64,000 nucleotides of DNA from Winogradskyella tangerina (GCF_003260205.1 NZ_QERF01000001.1:62001-126000); one strand, 5' to 3'; shown: positions 33,801 to 43,062, numbered from the stretch's first letter. The notes: generated by a model from the sequence alone, not told the origin. Program-made: numbers and translations.

Positions 33801-35318
33801 ATGAATAAGAAAGTTATCTTAATGATCTTAGATGGATGGGGAAAATCACCTGATCCGAAAGTTTCTGCCATAGACCATGCTAACACACCTTATATAGATG
33901 CGCTTTATACAAAATACCCTAATGCAAGCTTAAGAACTGATGGTCTTCATGTTGGTTTACCCGAAGGTCAAATGGGAAATAGCGAAGTAGGTCATATGAA
34001 TCTTGGTGCTGGTCGCATAGTTTATCAGGATTTGGTGAAGATCAATCTAGCTGTTCAGAATAAAACATTGCAACAAGAACAGGTACTTTTAGATGCTTTT
34101 AAATATGCTAAGGAGCACAACAAAAAAGTTCATTTATTAGGTTTGGTAAGTGATGGTGGTGTACATTCTCATATCAATCACTTGTTTGGATTATTAGATG
34201 CAGCAAAAGATTATGGACTTAATGATGTCTTTGTACATGCATTTACGGATGGAAGAGATGTAGATCCCAAATCTGGATATGGTTTCATTACTGAACTTGA
34301 AGAGCACTTAGCACAAAGCGTTGGTCAGCTCGCAACCGTAACGGGTCGTTATTATGCCATGGACAGAGATAAACGTTGGGAACGTGTAAAACTGGCTTAT
34401 GATGCTGTAGTTTCTGGACAAGGAACTACTACAACTAATATCTTGAAATCTATTCAGCAGAGTTACGAAGAGAATGTTACCGACGAATTTATAAAACCTT
34501 TGGTTGTAGTGGATAATGAAGAGCAACCTGTGGCCAAAATTGAAGAGGATGATGTGGTTATCTTTTTCAATTTTAGAACGGACCGTGGTCGACAATTAAC
34601 ACAGGCATTATCGCAAGAAGATTTTCATGAATATAATATGCATAAACTGAATTTGCATTACGTAACCATGACTAATTATGATGATAATTTCAAAGGAATC
34701 AACGTTATTTTCAATAAAGATAATCTCACCGAAACTCTTGGTGAAGTTTTAGAAAAACATAATCGACAGCAGATAAGAATTGCTGAAACCGAAAAATATC
34801 CTCATGTTACCTTTTTCTTTTCTGGTGGTCGTGAGGAACCTTTCAAAGGTGAAAAAAGAATACTGAGAAATTCGCCAAAGGTTGCCACTTACGACCTCAA
34901 GCCAGAAATGAGTGCTTATGAACTGCGTGATGCTTTAATTCCTGAATTGCAAAAAGGCGAAGCTGATTTTGTGTGTCTTAATTTTGCCAACGGTGATATG
35001 GTTGGTCATACTGGTGTTATGGAAGCTGCCATAAAAGCCTGCGAAGCTGTTGATGAATGTGTGAAAGATGTTGTTAATACAGCTTTGGAAAATAATTATA
35101 CCACATTGTTAATAGCAGATCATGGTAATTGCGAAACTATGATTAACCCAGATGGCACACCTCATACTGCTCATACCACGAATCCAGTACCGATTATTTT
35201 GATCGATAAGGAACTAACTTCAATTAATGACGGAATATTAGGCGATCTCGCTCCTACAATTTTGAAATTAATTGGCATTGAGCAACCCGAAGCCATGACC
35301 CAAAATAGCCTTGTTTAA
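33801..35318 (+). CDS. gpmI: 2,3-bisphosphoglycerate-independent phosphoglycerate mutase
   Basis: Interconverts 3- and 2-phosphoglycerate in glycolysis using two Mn2+ ions. The 505-residue protein has the alkaline-phosphatase-superfamily start LMILDGWG, the phosphorylated serine Ser61 in GNSEVGH, RYYAMDRDKRWER, and the metal ligands in NFANGDMVGHTG and ADHGNCE. The length is typical. Confidence 0.98.
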   Translation: MNKKVILMILDGWGKSPDPKVSAIDHANTPYIDALYTKYPNASLRTDGLHVGLPEGQMGNSEVGHMNLGAGRIVYQDLVKINLAVQNKTLQQEQVLLDAFKYAKEHNKKVHLLGLVSDGGVHSHINHLFGLLDAAKDYGLNDVFVHAFTDGRDVDPKSGYGFITELEEHLAQSVGQLATVTGRYYAMDRDKRWERVKLAYDAVVSGQGTTTTNILKSIQQSYEENVTDEFIKPLVVVDNEEQPVAKIEEDDVVIFFNFRTDRGRQLTQALSQEDFHEYNMHKLNLHYVTMTNYDDNFKGINVIFNKDNLTETLGEVLEKHNRQQIRIAETEKYPHVTFFFSGGREEPFKGEKRILRNSPKVATYDLKPEMSAYELRDALIPELQKGEADFVCLNFANGDMVGHTGVMEAAIKACEAVDECVKDVVNTALENNYTTLLIADHGNCETMINPDGTPHTAHTTNPVPIILIDKELTSINDGILGDLAPTILKLIGIEQPEAMTQNSLV

Positions 35319-35332
35319 CCAATGCATTGTTG

Positions 35333-35340
35333 TAACTTTG
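35333..35340 (+). promoter_or_regulatory. -7 promoter element TAACTTTG
   Basis: An exact TAnnTTTG match with TTG at 35311-35313 (19-base spacing), 20 bases before the ATG at 35361. Confidence 0.72.
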
Positions 35341-35360
35341 CATTTCAATTAAATTGAAGC

Positions 35361-35765
35361 ATGAATTTTCAGGATAGATTAATAATTGCAGTTGATTTTG
35401 ATGGCACCATCGTTGAAGATGCTTATCCAAAAATTGGAAAGACCCGAATTTTTGCTTTCGAAACCTTAAAACGTTTACAGCAAGATGGACATAGACTCAT
35501 CTTGTGGACCTACCGCAGTGGCACCAAATTGCAAGAGGCTGTCGATTTTTGTAAAGTCAACGGAATTGACTTTTACGCCGTTAATGCCAGTTTTCCTGAA
35601 GAGAAATTCGATTACAGTAGAAGCCGCAAGATTCATGCAGACCTTTTTATAGACGATCGTAATATCGGTGGAATTCTCGGTTGGGGAGAGATCTATCAAT
35701 TAATTACTAATGAAAAACCGAATATTAAACCTCCTAAAAAAGGAATATTCGGCTGGTTCAAATAA
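35361..35765 (+). CDS. HAD-like hydrolase, BT0820 type
   Basis: 134 residues with the HAD nucleophile motif AVDFDGTI near the N-terminus, WTYRSG (motif II) and the acidic FIDDRN (motif IV). The small cap-less fold matches the BT0820-type phosphatase group known from Bacteroides structures. The substrate is unknown. It is monocistronic and convergent with the CoA-transferase gene. Confidence 0.85.
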   Translation: MNFQDRLIIAVDFDGTIVEDAYPKIGKTRIFAFETLKRLQQDGHRLILWTYRSGTKLQEAVDFCKVNGIDFYAVNASFPEEKFDYSRSRKIHADLFIDDRNIGGILGWGEIYQLITNEKPNIKPPKKGIFGWFK

Positions 35766-35767
35766 GA

Positions 35768-37033
35768 CTACATTAATTCAAAATACGCCTTATCAATAGT
35801 TTCTCTATGATCTGGATGCGCTATTTCTACTAAGGCTTTAACACGTTCCTGAATTGTTTTACCATATAAATTTGCTACACCATATTCGGTTACCACATAA
35901 TGAACATGTGCTCTTGTAGTTACAACACCTGCTCCTGGTTTAAGTGTTGGTACAATCCTACTAATACCATGTTTTGTTACAGACGGTAATGCAATGATGG
36001 CCTTACCTCCTTCACTCAAAGATGCACCTCTAATAAAGTCCATTTGACCACCAACTCCAGAATACATCTTTGAACCAATGGAATCCGCACAAACCTGCCC
36101 AGTTACATCTACTTCAACGGCAGAATTTATGGCTACCATTCTAGGGTTCATCTTAATGACAGAAACATCATTTACATAATCTGATGAACGCATTTCAACA
36201 AAGGGATTGTCATCGACATAATCATATAAACGCTGTGAACCCATTAAAAATGTAGCTAAAGCGCGACCTGGATTAACTCCTTTATAATTTCCATTGATCA
36301 CGTCCTTGAGGATAAGATCAATTACACCATCTGAAAACATTTCGGTATGTAATCCTAAATCCTTATGATTGTGTAGACGTGATAAAACAGCGTTTGGAAT
36401 GCTTCCAATTCCCATTTGAAGTGTACTTCTATCTTCAATGAGTTCGGCAACATAATCACCAATTTTTATTTCAACATCAGTGGGTTGAGTAACCGGAAAG
36501 GCTGGCAATGGTTCATCTACCTCAACAAAAGCATCTATTTCAGTCACATGGATTATACCATCTCCAAATGTTCTAGGCATTTGCTTATTTACCTGAGCAA
36601 TAACATGGTCGGCATTGTCTATTGCAGCTAAGGTGGCTTCCACAGAAACTCCTAAGGAACAATAACCATGTTGATCGGGAACAGATACATGAATAAGTGC
36701 CACGTTTACATCAACAATATTTCGCTTAAATAATAAAGGAACTTCACTTAAAAACACTGGTGTGTAAGATCCGTTGCCCGCTTTTAAGGTATGTCTTACA
36801 TTCCGCCCAATAAAAAAGGAGTTGACATGAAAACTTTTAGCATACTCTGGATTGGCATACGGAGCTGGCCCTTCAGTGTGTAGCTGGCATATCTCAACAT
36901 TTCTCAGTTCTTCATGTCGCTCTGCCAATGCATTAATTAAAACAGTAGGAGCTGCAGCAGCAGCTTGTATATAAATTTTATCGTTTGATCTTACAATTTT
37001 TAAAGCTTCTTCGGCACTTACAGGTGTGTACAT
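35768..37033 (-). CDS. Acetyl-CoA hydrolase/CoA-transferase family protein
   Basis: 421 residues of the two-domain family I CoA-transferase fold. The catalytic glutamate is in GLHTEMFSDG, and the C-terminal half has GVGGQMDFIRGA and VTEYGVANLYGK. Relatives move CoA between acyl-CoAs and acetate, 4-hydroxybutyrate or succinate, or hydrolyse acetyl-CoA. The N-terminal part resembles the 4-hydroxybutyrate/butyryl-CoA transferase type, but the substrate is not decidable here. Confidence 0.87.
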   Translation of the reverse strand: MYTPVSAEEALKIVRSNDKIYIQAAAAAPTVLINALAERHEELRNVEICQLHTEGPAPYANPEYAKSFHVNSFFIGRNVRHTLKAGNGSYTPVFLSEVPLLFKRNIVDVNVALIHVSVPDQHGYCSLGVSVEATLAAIDNADHVIAQVNKQMPRTFGDGIIHVTEIDAFVEVDEPLPAFPVTQPTDVEIKIGDYVAELIEDRSTLQMGIGSIPNAVLSRLHNHKDLGLHTEMFSDGVIDLILKDVINGNYKGVNPGRALATFLMGSQRLYDYVDDNPFVEMRSSDYVNDVSVIKMNPRMVAINSAVEVDVTGQVCADSIGSKMYSGVGGQMDFIRGASLSEGGKAIIALPSVTKHGISRIVPTLKPGAGVVTTRAHVHYVVTEYGVANLYGKTIQERVKALVEIAHPDHRETIDKAYFELM

Positions 37034-37129
37034 CTTCTAATTTTTTATTGGACAAACTTAAGACTCATAAGGTAGAAAAAAACTGTCTTTTATCATGTTT
37101 TCCAAAATTAATTAATCGTTATAAATAGC

Positions 37130-37137
37130 TATATTTG
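37130..37137 (+). promoter_or_regulatory. -7 promoter element TATATTTG before map
   Basis: An exact TAnnTTTG match 19 bases upstream of the ATG at 37157. Confidence 0.7.
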
Positions 37138-37156
37138 TGGCTCAATTCACATCGCC

Positions 37157-37975
37157 ATGATTATTGTAAAAACCAGTGAAGAAATTGAATTAATGCGCCA
37201 AAGTGCGCTTATTGTATCTAAGACTTTGGGCATGTTAGCTCGTGAAGTTAAAGAAGGCGTAACTACTAACCATTTAGATACCTTAGCCGAAGAATTTATA
37301 AGAGATCATGGTGCCTTACCAGGTTTTAAAGGGTTGTATGATTGCCCTTCAACTCTGCTTTGTAGTGTGAACGAAGCCGTAGTTCATGGGTTACCTACTG
37401 ACAGACCGCTAGAAGATGGAGATATAGTTTCCATAGACTGCGGAGCACTAATGAATGGCTTTTATGGAGACCATGCCTATACGTTTGAAATTGGTAATGT
37501 TGATGAAGCTACTAAAAAACTCATCAGAATTACTAAAGAATCACTTTATGCAGGCATTCGTCAACTGCGCATTGGAAATCGCGTTGGTGATGTAGGTTAT
37601 GCCATACAACAATATTGCGAAGCCGAAGGTTACGGCGTAGTGAGAGAGTTAGTTGGTCATGGTATAGGTAGGAAGATGCACGAAGATCCAGAGATGCCTA
37701 ATTACGGTAGACGCGGTCGAGGTAAAAAATTCATTGAAGGCATGGTTGTAGCTATTGAGCCTATGATCAATATGGGTACTCATAAAGTGAAACAACTAAA
37801 AGACGGTTGGACAATCGTCACCCAAGACGGAAAACCAAGTGTACATTTTGAACACGATGTTGCTATTGTTGATGGGAAACCAGAAATTCTCTCAACTTTT
37901 GGATATGTACATGAAGCACTTGGAATAACTTCAGACGAAGAAGACGAGTTCAGACAAAATGCCTTGGTACTATGA
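37157..37975 (+). CDS. map: Type I methionine aminopeptidase
   Basis: Removes the initiator methionine from nascent proteins. The 272-residue protein has the dinuclear metal ligands in SIDCGALMNGFYGDHA (two Asp), GHGIGRKMHE (His), IEPMI (Glu) and HFEHDVAI (Glu), and the substrate histidine in AVVHGLP. It lies apart from the ribosomal-protein cluster where map is often found in other bacteria; many Bacteroidota have more than one copy. The next gene overlaps by four bases (ATGA). Confidence 0.95.
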   Translation: MIIVKTSEEIELMRQSALIVSKTLGMLAREVKEGVTTNHLDTLAEEFIRDHGALPGFKGLYDCPSTLLCSVNEAVVHGLPTDRPLEDGDIVSIDCGALMNGFYGDHAYTFEIGNVDEATKKLIRITKESLYAGIRQLRIGNRVGDVGYAIQQYCEAEGYGVVRELVGHGIGRKMHEDPEMPNYGRRGRGKKFIEGMVVAIEPMINMGTHKVKQLKDGWTIVTQDGKPSVHFEHDVAIVDGKPEILSTFGYVHEALGITSDEEDEFRQNALVL

Positions 37976-38295
37976 CAGTTGACCAACGCATTCTAGATAT
38001 TGAGCCTAGGGAAATCGTCAAAGGGTATAAGGCCAGATTTCTTCATACAGATTCTATGACTTTAGCTTTTTGGGTAGTGGAGCCGAATGCCGAATTACCT
38101 ATGCACAATCACATTCATGAACAGGTCTCACAAATTCTTGAAGGCGAATTTCAAATGACTATTGACGGTGTAACCAAAGTTCATAAACCGGGTTCGGTTT
38201 TAGTTATTCCATCAAATGTTCCTCATAGTGGTAAGGCCATCACAGCATGTAAGATCCTAGATATTTTCACGCCCGTACGAGAAGATTATTTGTAA
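37972..38295 (+). CDS. Single-domain cupin protein
   Basis: 107 residues with the two cupin motifs: metal-binding MHNHIHEQVSQILEGEF and PGSVLVIPSNVPHSG. Unknown ligand. It is translationally coupled to map by an ATGA overlap. Confidence 0.87.
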   Translation: MTVDQRILDIEPREIVKGYKARFLHTDSMTLAFWVVEPNAELPMHNHIHEQVSQILEGEFQMTIDGVTKVHKPGSVLVIPSNVPHSGKAITACKILDIFTPVREDYL

Positions 38296-38339
38296 GTAAT
38301 TCTTCAACGCCTATAGTTCAACTAAGCTATAAAATTTTA

Positions 38340-38375
38340 ATAATCATATATTGACACGAATTACACGAACAGGCA
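38340..38375. repeat. Intergenic repeat phrase TTGACACGAATTACACGAA
   Basis: The motif at about 38351-38369 is the inverse of the TTCGTGT core in the kmo-amnD gap (near 20100). It has an internal direct repeat CACGAATTACACGAA. It looks like a dispersed intergenic element; two copies in 64 kb cannot prove that. Confidence 0.45.
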
Positions 38376-38384
38376 CTAAAAAAC

Positions 38385-39149
38385 ATGTCAAGAATATTTA
38401 AATTTTTTCTAAATCTTATTCCGAGACCCTTATTAATAAGGCTCAGCTATGTTATTAGACCTATTCTGGCTTTTATCTTAAGAGGAAACACCTATACGGA
38501 CCCAATTGATGGTAAAGGATTTAGAACTTTTTTACCTTATGGTTACGGTAAACAACGTCCAAATGTACTTTCTCCGTCGACGCTTTCACTCGAGCGCCAT
38601 CGCCTATTTTGGTTATATCTCACTAATGAGACTGAATTCTTTTCAAAATCAATTAAGGTCCTACATTTTGCACCGGAGCAATGTTTTTTGAAGCGCTTCA
38701 GAAAGCTCAAAAACTTAAACTATACTACTACAGATTTACTTTCACCTATCGCCGATGTGAAAGCCGACATTTGTAATTTACCGTTTGAAGACAACAGTTA
38801 CGATGTCATTTTCTGTAATCATGTTTTAGAACATATTCCAGACGATACGAAAGCTATGCAAGAACTCTATCGAGTTATGAAACCTGGTGGTTGGGGCATT
38901 TTCCAGATCCCACAAGATTTAGGTCGCGAGGTTACCTTTGAAGATGATAGCATTACCGATAAAGCAGAACGTGCTAAAATATTTGGGCAATACGATCATG
39001 TTAGAATATATGGTCGCGATTATTTTGATAAACTGCGTTCAATTGGATTTCAGGTTGAAGAAATTGATTATACCAAACAACTTTCAAAAGAAACCATTGA
39101 TAAGTATCGATTAGCGAAAGGTGAAATAATTCCTTTGGTGAGAAAATAA
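38385..39149 (+). CDS. Class I SAM-dependent methyltransferase
   Basis: 254 residues. The methyltransferase-11-type domain runs from about residue 85: VLHFAPEQCFLKRF, YTTTDLLSPIADVKADIC, PFEDNSYDVIFCNHVLEHIPDD and ELYRVMKPGGWG. The N-terminal ~40 residues are hydrophobic and basic (PRPLLIRLSYVIRPILAFI), which suggests membrane association. The substrate is unknown. Confidence 0.86.
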   Translation: MSRIFKFFLNLIPRPLLIRLSYVIRPILAFILRGNTYTDPIDGKGFRTFLPYGYGKQRPNVLSPSTLSLERHRLFWLYLTNETEFFSKSIKVLHFAPEQCFLKRFRKLKNLNYTTTDLLSPIADVKADICNLPFEDNSYDVIFCNHVLEHIPDDTKAMQELYRVMKPGGWGIFQIPQDLGREVTFEDDSITDKAERAKIFGQYDHVRIYGRDYFDKLRSIGFQVEEIDYTKQLSKETIDKYRLAKGEIIPLVRK

Positions 39150-39185
39150 AAAAAGCTGCACAAAAAACGAACAAAAGTGCAGCTT
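39147..39185 (-). terminator. Rho-independent terminator for apbE operon
   Basis: The stem AAGCTGCAC/GTGCAGCTT (39153-39161 with 39177-39185) is followed on the minus strand by a T-run. It partly overlaps the stop codon region of the convergent methyltransferase gene. Confidence 0.85.
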
Positions 39186-39247
39186 AAGGGATATTAATTG
39201 TTGTTAATAGTATCTATAAGACACAGCACTTTTGAATTGGTCACATT

Positions 39248-40237
39248 TTATTCAGGAAAGTTATTGAGGCTTAAGGTGTTGAGTTCCTTGTTCTCATTTT
39301 CATAAATAAAATAGGCTTTTAATTCTGGTCGGGTTTCTAAAAATGTTTTCACTTTTTCAATGCCCATCGCCTGAAAAGCAGTAGCATAGGCATCTGCGGT
39401 CATACAATCTTCTGCAATAACAGAAACACTTAAAACATTGGTTTTTGTTGGATACCCCGTTTTGGTATTGATAATATGAGCATATCGGTTTCCGTTTTCA
39501 TCGGTTTTAAACTTACGATAAGTACCTGAGGTTGCCATGGCTTCATCTTTTAGGGCTAAAGCTCTAAAAACTGACTGCTCGCCATCAAAACGTGGTTCGT
39601 CTAAACCTACCTTCCAAGGAGAATCTTTTTCGATATTTTTGCCTTTCACACGAATCTCTCCGCCTATTTCAACCAAATAATGATCTACATTTTTAGATTC
39701 TAAGAATTCAGCTATCACATCAACACCGTAACCTTTCGCAATGGCATTAAACTCTATATAACTGGTTTTGGGTTTCACAATTCTACGTGCCACCAAACCA
39801 ATTCGATTTAATCCAACAAATTGCATAAGGCTATCTATTGTGGTACTATCGGTTAGAAATTTATTGTTTTCTGCTCCGAAATTCCAGGCATTTACCACAT
39901 TGCCAATTGTAGGGTCAAAAACGCCCTCTGTTGCTCTATAAATATCTTTTGAAGAAGCTAGCACACGCTCAAAATGTTCATCTAAAATAACATCTTCATT
40001 TCTATTTACTTTTGAAATATCTGAATCTGGAATGTACGTCGACAAAGACTGATTAACCACGGCAAATAAGCTGTCGATTTGATTAATATAATTAGTCCCT
40101 TCATTATCTGAATATTGAATATTAAAACCTGTACCGAATACTGGTCCGGAAAGTTTAATCAATTCAACTTGCTTTTTATCTTCCTTGCAAGACAAACTGA
40201 GGATTGCAATGACGACTAAAAACGTGAATTTTTTCAT
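39248..40237 (-). CDS. apbE: FAD:protein FMN transferase ApbE, lipoprotein
   Basis: ApbE attaches FMN through a phosphodiester bond to threonine in target proteins such as NqrB and NqrC. The 329-residue protein starts with a lipoprotein signal (lipobox LSLSC, Cys17) that places it outside the inner membrane, where the target residues lie. Family motifs: FGTGFNIQYS, DPTIGNVVNAWNFG, the KGYGVD segment, MATSGTYRKF and HIINTKTGYPT. It lies about 4 kb from the nqr operon on the same strand, consistent with servicing it. Confidence 0.95.
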   Translation of the reverse strand: MKKFTFLVVIAILSLSCKEDKKQVELIKLSGPVFGTGFNIQYSDNEGTNYINQIDSLFAVVNQSLSTYIPDSDISKVNRNEDVILDEHFERVLASSKDIYRATEGVFDPTIGNVVNAWNFGAENNKFLTDSTTIDSLMQFVGLNRIGLVARRIVKPKTSYIEFNAIAKGYGVDVIAEFLESKNVDHYLVEIGGEIRVKGKNIEKDSPWKVGLDEPRFDGEQSVFRALALKDEAMATSGTYRKFKTDENGNRYAHIINTKTGYPTKTNVLSVSVIAEDCMTADAYATAFQAMGIEKVKTFLETRPELKAYFIYENENKELNTLSLNNFPE

Positions 40238-40273
40238 GTTATAAAATTTAATTTCGACTGAATTTGGTTTGAA

Positions 40274-40651
40274 TTAATTCAGATTCATTTCTATGACTTG
40301 AATACCATTGTATTCAATAAGATATTCTTCATTCAAATAAACTGGTAGATCTTCACCATTGGGATTTCCTAGTCCTACACCAGCATACAAAACCTTGGCA
40401 TCTTTTTCATAAGCGTGCTTCTTGAAGGTTTCCATCCAAACCACATCATAATTATTCGGGTTTTCAGGAAGCAGTACTGCTCTAACCACCACAAAAAAAT
40501 ATTGATTGTTTTTATCAATGCAGACAAATTGTGGATGGCGTTTCAATTTGCTATTTACTGCAATAAATTCAAAACCACGTGCTTCGAGATCTTTACCGAC
40601 GTGATTCATGGCCAGGTTATGTAATTCTTGTGGACTTAAAGCTTTGCTCAT
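40274..40651 (-). CDS. Conserved small cytosolic protein of the nqr/apbE neighbourhood
   Basis: 125 residues with no signal peptide or membrane segment. It begins LSPQELHNLAMNHVGKDLEARGFEF and continues with an alternating strand/helix pattern; the central QYFFVVVRAVLLPENP suggests a nuclease-like or small alpha/beta fold. Homologues in flavobacteria sit near nqr genes and, as I recall, are sometimes named as Nqr subunit F, which this is not. It is 36 bases upstream of apbE and shares its promoter. Confidence 0.7.
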   Translation of the reverse strand: MSKALSPQELHNLAMNHVGKDLEARGFEFIAVNSKLKRHPQFVCIDKNNQYFFVVVRAVLLPENPNNYDVVWMETFKKHAYEKDAKVLYAGVGLGNPNGEDLPVYLNEEYLIEYNGIQVIEMNLN

Positions 40652-40658
40652 ACTATTC

Positions 40659-40670
40659 CCGCGAAAGCGG
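40659..40670 (-). promoter_or_regulatory. GC-rich leader hairpin upstream of apbE operon
   Basis: On the minus strand CCGC-TTTC-GCGG forms a compact hairpin seven bases before the ATG at 40651, where a ribosome-binding site would lie. The surrounding phrase TACCGCTTTCGCGGGAAT resembles a repeat that recurs in the intergenic DNA of many bacteria. It might limit translation; prediction only. Confidence 0.4.
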
Positions 40671-40685
40671 TAAAATTTGTTTTAG

Positions 40686-40693
40686 CAAAGATA
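40686..40693 (-). promoter_or_regulatory. -7 promoter element TATCTTTG (minus strand) for apbE operon
   Basis: The plus strand reads CAAAGATA. An exact TAnnTTTG match upstream of the 40651 start, and downstream of the DUF4846 gene stop. Confidence 0.68.
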
Positions 40694-40702
40694 CGAAGAT
40701 GC

Positions 40703-41566
40703 TTACTTAAATCGAACAAATTTTGAATTTCCGAAGGTGTAATTAGAGACGGAAATTACCGCATCATCTTCTAAATAATACCAAGGTGTATGAATATTAT
40801 CTTCGAGGTTTTTAACCAAATGAACACTCTGTGCTGGGGTATTTCCTTGAAACAATAAAAACAACTTATCTCCATCAGCATTAATCACTTCGTCGCAAAG
40901 CATAACAATATGCCCTGGCGAACCACCTTTAATAAGCATATCTCCTATTTTTAGATCTTTTGCTTTTACAGCGTCTAGCTCATGATACAGCGATAATGTC
41001 CCTGAATAGGTATAAATTAGGTATAGAAACTTATAGAAATTGGTTTTCGAATGATCCTCGGTGGCGGTCTTATGAAAGCTCACTTTACTGCCATTTATTT
41101 TTGGGCGATAACCTTGAGCGTAAGATTTCCATGAACAATAATGTCCTGAGGTAAAATTAAAACCGATCTCATCTTTCCTGTTATTGTCCCAAAGGTATTC
41201 ACTCCGAACTCTAATAAGTGCATCTGCGCATTGTTGCAGTCCGTTCTTGGGCACAGGAATATCTAAAATTCCAATATGTCCGCCTTGCCAGAAATATTCA
41301 GAATCATCGTAGTTAATGATTTTACTTCCAAAGGGTTTGAGTTTATAATTTCTCAAGTATTCTTCAAAACTACCTTTCGGATAAGCAACTCGCGTATACC
41401 CTTCAGGCACCTTAACTCGAGTGCGAATAGTTAGACTATCTTTATTAATTAAACTAGGTGTTTCCACATAGGCAATCACCTTATTTACTGTTTTTTCAAC
41501 AGGTTTTAACTGAAAGGCTAAAAGCACGATCGCTACGATAACCACAATAAGTAATAATCTCTTCAT
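40703..41566 (-). CDS. DUF4846 protein, membrane-anchored
   Basis: 287 residues. An N-terminal hydrophobic helix (about 2-20) is either an uncleaved anchor or a signal peptide, followed by the DUF4846 domain (VPEGYTRVAYPKGSFEEYLRN, GHIGILDIPVP, RVRSEYLW, GHIVMLCDEV, FLLFQGNTPAQSVH). Function is unknown; the periplasmic location is inferred. It is divergent from the SLC13 transporter. Confidence 0.83.
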   Translation of the reverse strand: MKRLLLIVVIVAIVLLAFQLKPVEKTVNKVIAYVETPSLINKDSLTIRTRVKVPEGYTRVAYPKGSFEEYLRNYKLKPFGSKIINYDDSEYFWQGGHIGILDIPVPKNGLQQCADALIRVRSEYLWDNNRKDEIGFNFTSGHYCSWKSYAQGYRPKINGSKVSFHKTATEDHSKTNFYKFLYLIYTYSGTLSLYHELDAVKAKDLKIGDMLIKGGSPGHIVMLCDEVINADGDKLFLLFQGNTPAQSVHLVKNLEDNIHTPWYYLEDDAVISVSNYTFGNSKFVRFK

Positions 41567-41622
41567 AGGTACAGAACGTCTTTTATAACAAGTTTCGTAT
41601 TAAATTTTTATTTTTACTTTCA

Positions 41623-43059
41623 ATGAAGAATTATCCGCTTTCTAAACGTATTGGTCTGTTCTTAGGCCCATTGTTATTTATTGGTCTTCAATTATTTTCA
41701 TTTGAGCTTATTTCAAAAAATGCAGATACCGTTATTGCTACAGCAATTTGGATGATCATTTGGTGGATCACAGAAGCAGTTTCCATTTCGGTGACATCAT
41801 TATTACCCTTACTCATCTTTCCACTTTTTAAGGTTATGCCTATGGCCGAGGTTGGGGCAAATTATGGGAGTCCGATCGTATTTTTATTTTTTGGAGGGTT
41901 TGTTTTAGCACTTGCCTTAGAAAAAGTAAACCTGCATAAGCGCATTGCCTTGAGCATTATTAAACTCACTGGTACAACACCAAATAAGGTTATTCTTGGT
42001 TTTATGCTAGCAACGGCTTTTATGAGCATGTGGATCAGTAATACTGCCAGTACAGTTGTGATGTTACCCATTGCACTTTCGGTAATTCATCTATTGATTA
42101 ATGACGAAGACGGATTTACAAAAAAAGACCGAAACTTTGCGCTTAGCGTAATGTTGGGCATTGCCTTCTCTGCAAATGCAGGTGGTATTGCCACTATTAT
42201 TGGTACACCACCAAACTCGGTTTTGATTGGTCTTCTTGAAAACGAATACCAGATCGAGGTCACCTTTCTTAATTGGTTAGTGATGGGACTTCCGTTTTCG
42301 GCTGTATTGATTACGATTATCTATTTTATTCTTATTAAGTTATTTCCAAATAAAGGATTGGTTTTCGATGCTTCAAAGTCGGTAATTAACGAAGAACTGA
42401 AACAATTAGGTAAAATTTCACCCAAGGAAAAACAAGTGCTATATACCTTTGCAGTAATTGTTTCGCTTTGGATTTTCAGGACGTTGATCAATAAACTCCT
42501 TCCAGATTTAGCAATAGATGATACCATGATCAGCGTCTTAGGTGCTATTGCTTTATTTGCCATACCGCACAACCTTAAGAAAGGCGATTTCATACTACAT
42601 TGGAGCGATACAAAAAAGTTAGCCTGGGGCATTCTTATTCTCTTTGGTGGTGGTTTGGCACTCGCAAAAGGTATGTCTGCCACAGGAATTGTAGATATCG
42701 TTGCAAACGCTATAGCTAGTAGTAATATTAGCATTCTACTTACAGCTTCACTATTAATTGTTCTGATGCTGTTTATGACTGAATTAATGAGTAATGTAGC
42801 TTTAACAGCTGTTTTGGCACCCGTTGTTGCAGGTATTGCTATTGGCTTGGAATTACCAATCTTATATTTATTAATACCTGTAACCATGGCAAGTAGCTGT
42901 GCATTTATGCTACCAATGGCCACACCACCAAACGCGATTGTCTTTGCAAGTGGTTACGTGAAAGTACATCAAATGGCTAGAGTTGGAATTATTTTGAACT
43001 TGATCTCGGTTGGATTGCTCATCTTGATGTTTCAGTTTGTTATACCATTGATCTTTTAG
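41623..43059 (+). CDS. SLC13/DASS-family sodium-coupled anion transporter
   Basis: A 478-residue inner-membrane protein with about 11-12 hydrophobic segments. Both signature Ser-Asn-Thr/Pro regions are visible: WISNTASTVVMLP in the first repeat and ATPPNAIVFASG in the second. The family imports di- or tricarboxylates or sulfate with Na+, which fits an organism that uses a Na+-pumping Nqr. The substrate is unresolved. A cupin lipoprotein gene follows after three bases. Confidence 0.91.
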   Translation: MKNYPLSKRIGLFLGPLLFIGLQLFSFELISKNADTVIATAIWMIIWWITEAVSISVTSLLPLLIFPLFKVMPMAEVGANYGSPIVFLFFGGFVLALALEKVNLHKRIALSIIKLTGTTPNKVILGFMLATAFMSMWISNTASTVVMLPIALSVIHLLINDEDGFTKKDRNFALSVMLGIAFSANAGGIATIIGTPPNSVLIGLLENEYQIEVTFLNWLVMGLPFSAVLITIIYFILIKLFPNKGLVFDASKSVINEELKQLGKISPKEKQVLYTFAVIVSLWIFRTLINKLLPDLAIDDTMISVLGAIALFAIPHNLKKGDFILHWSDTKKLAWGILILFGGGLALAKGMSATGIVDIVANAIASSNISILLTASLLIVLMLFMTELMSNVALTAVLAPVVAGIAIGLELPILYLLIPVTMASSCAFMLPMATPPNAIVFASGYVKVHQMARVGIILNLISVGLLILMFQFVIPLIF

Positions 43060-43062
43060 CCT

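Noticed and set aside
42321..42923. 200-codon open frame opposite the SLC13 transporter gene
   Set aside because: It is the antisense frame of a membrane-protein gene, with no promoter, no recognisable domain and a composition expected from a mirrored hydrophobic gene.
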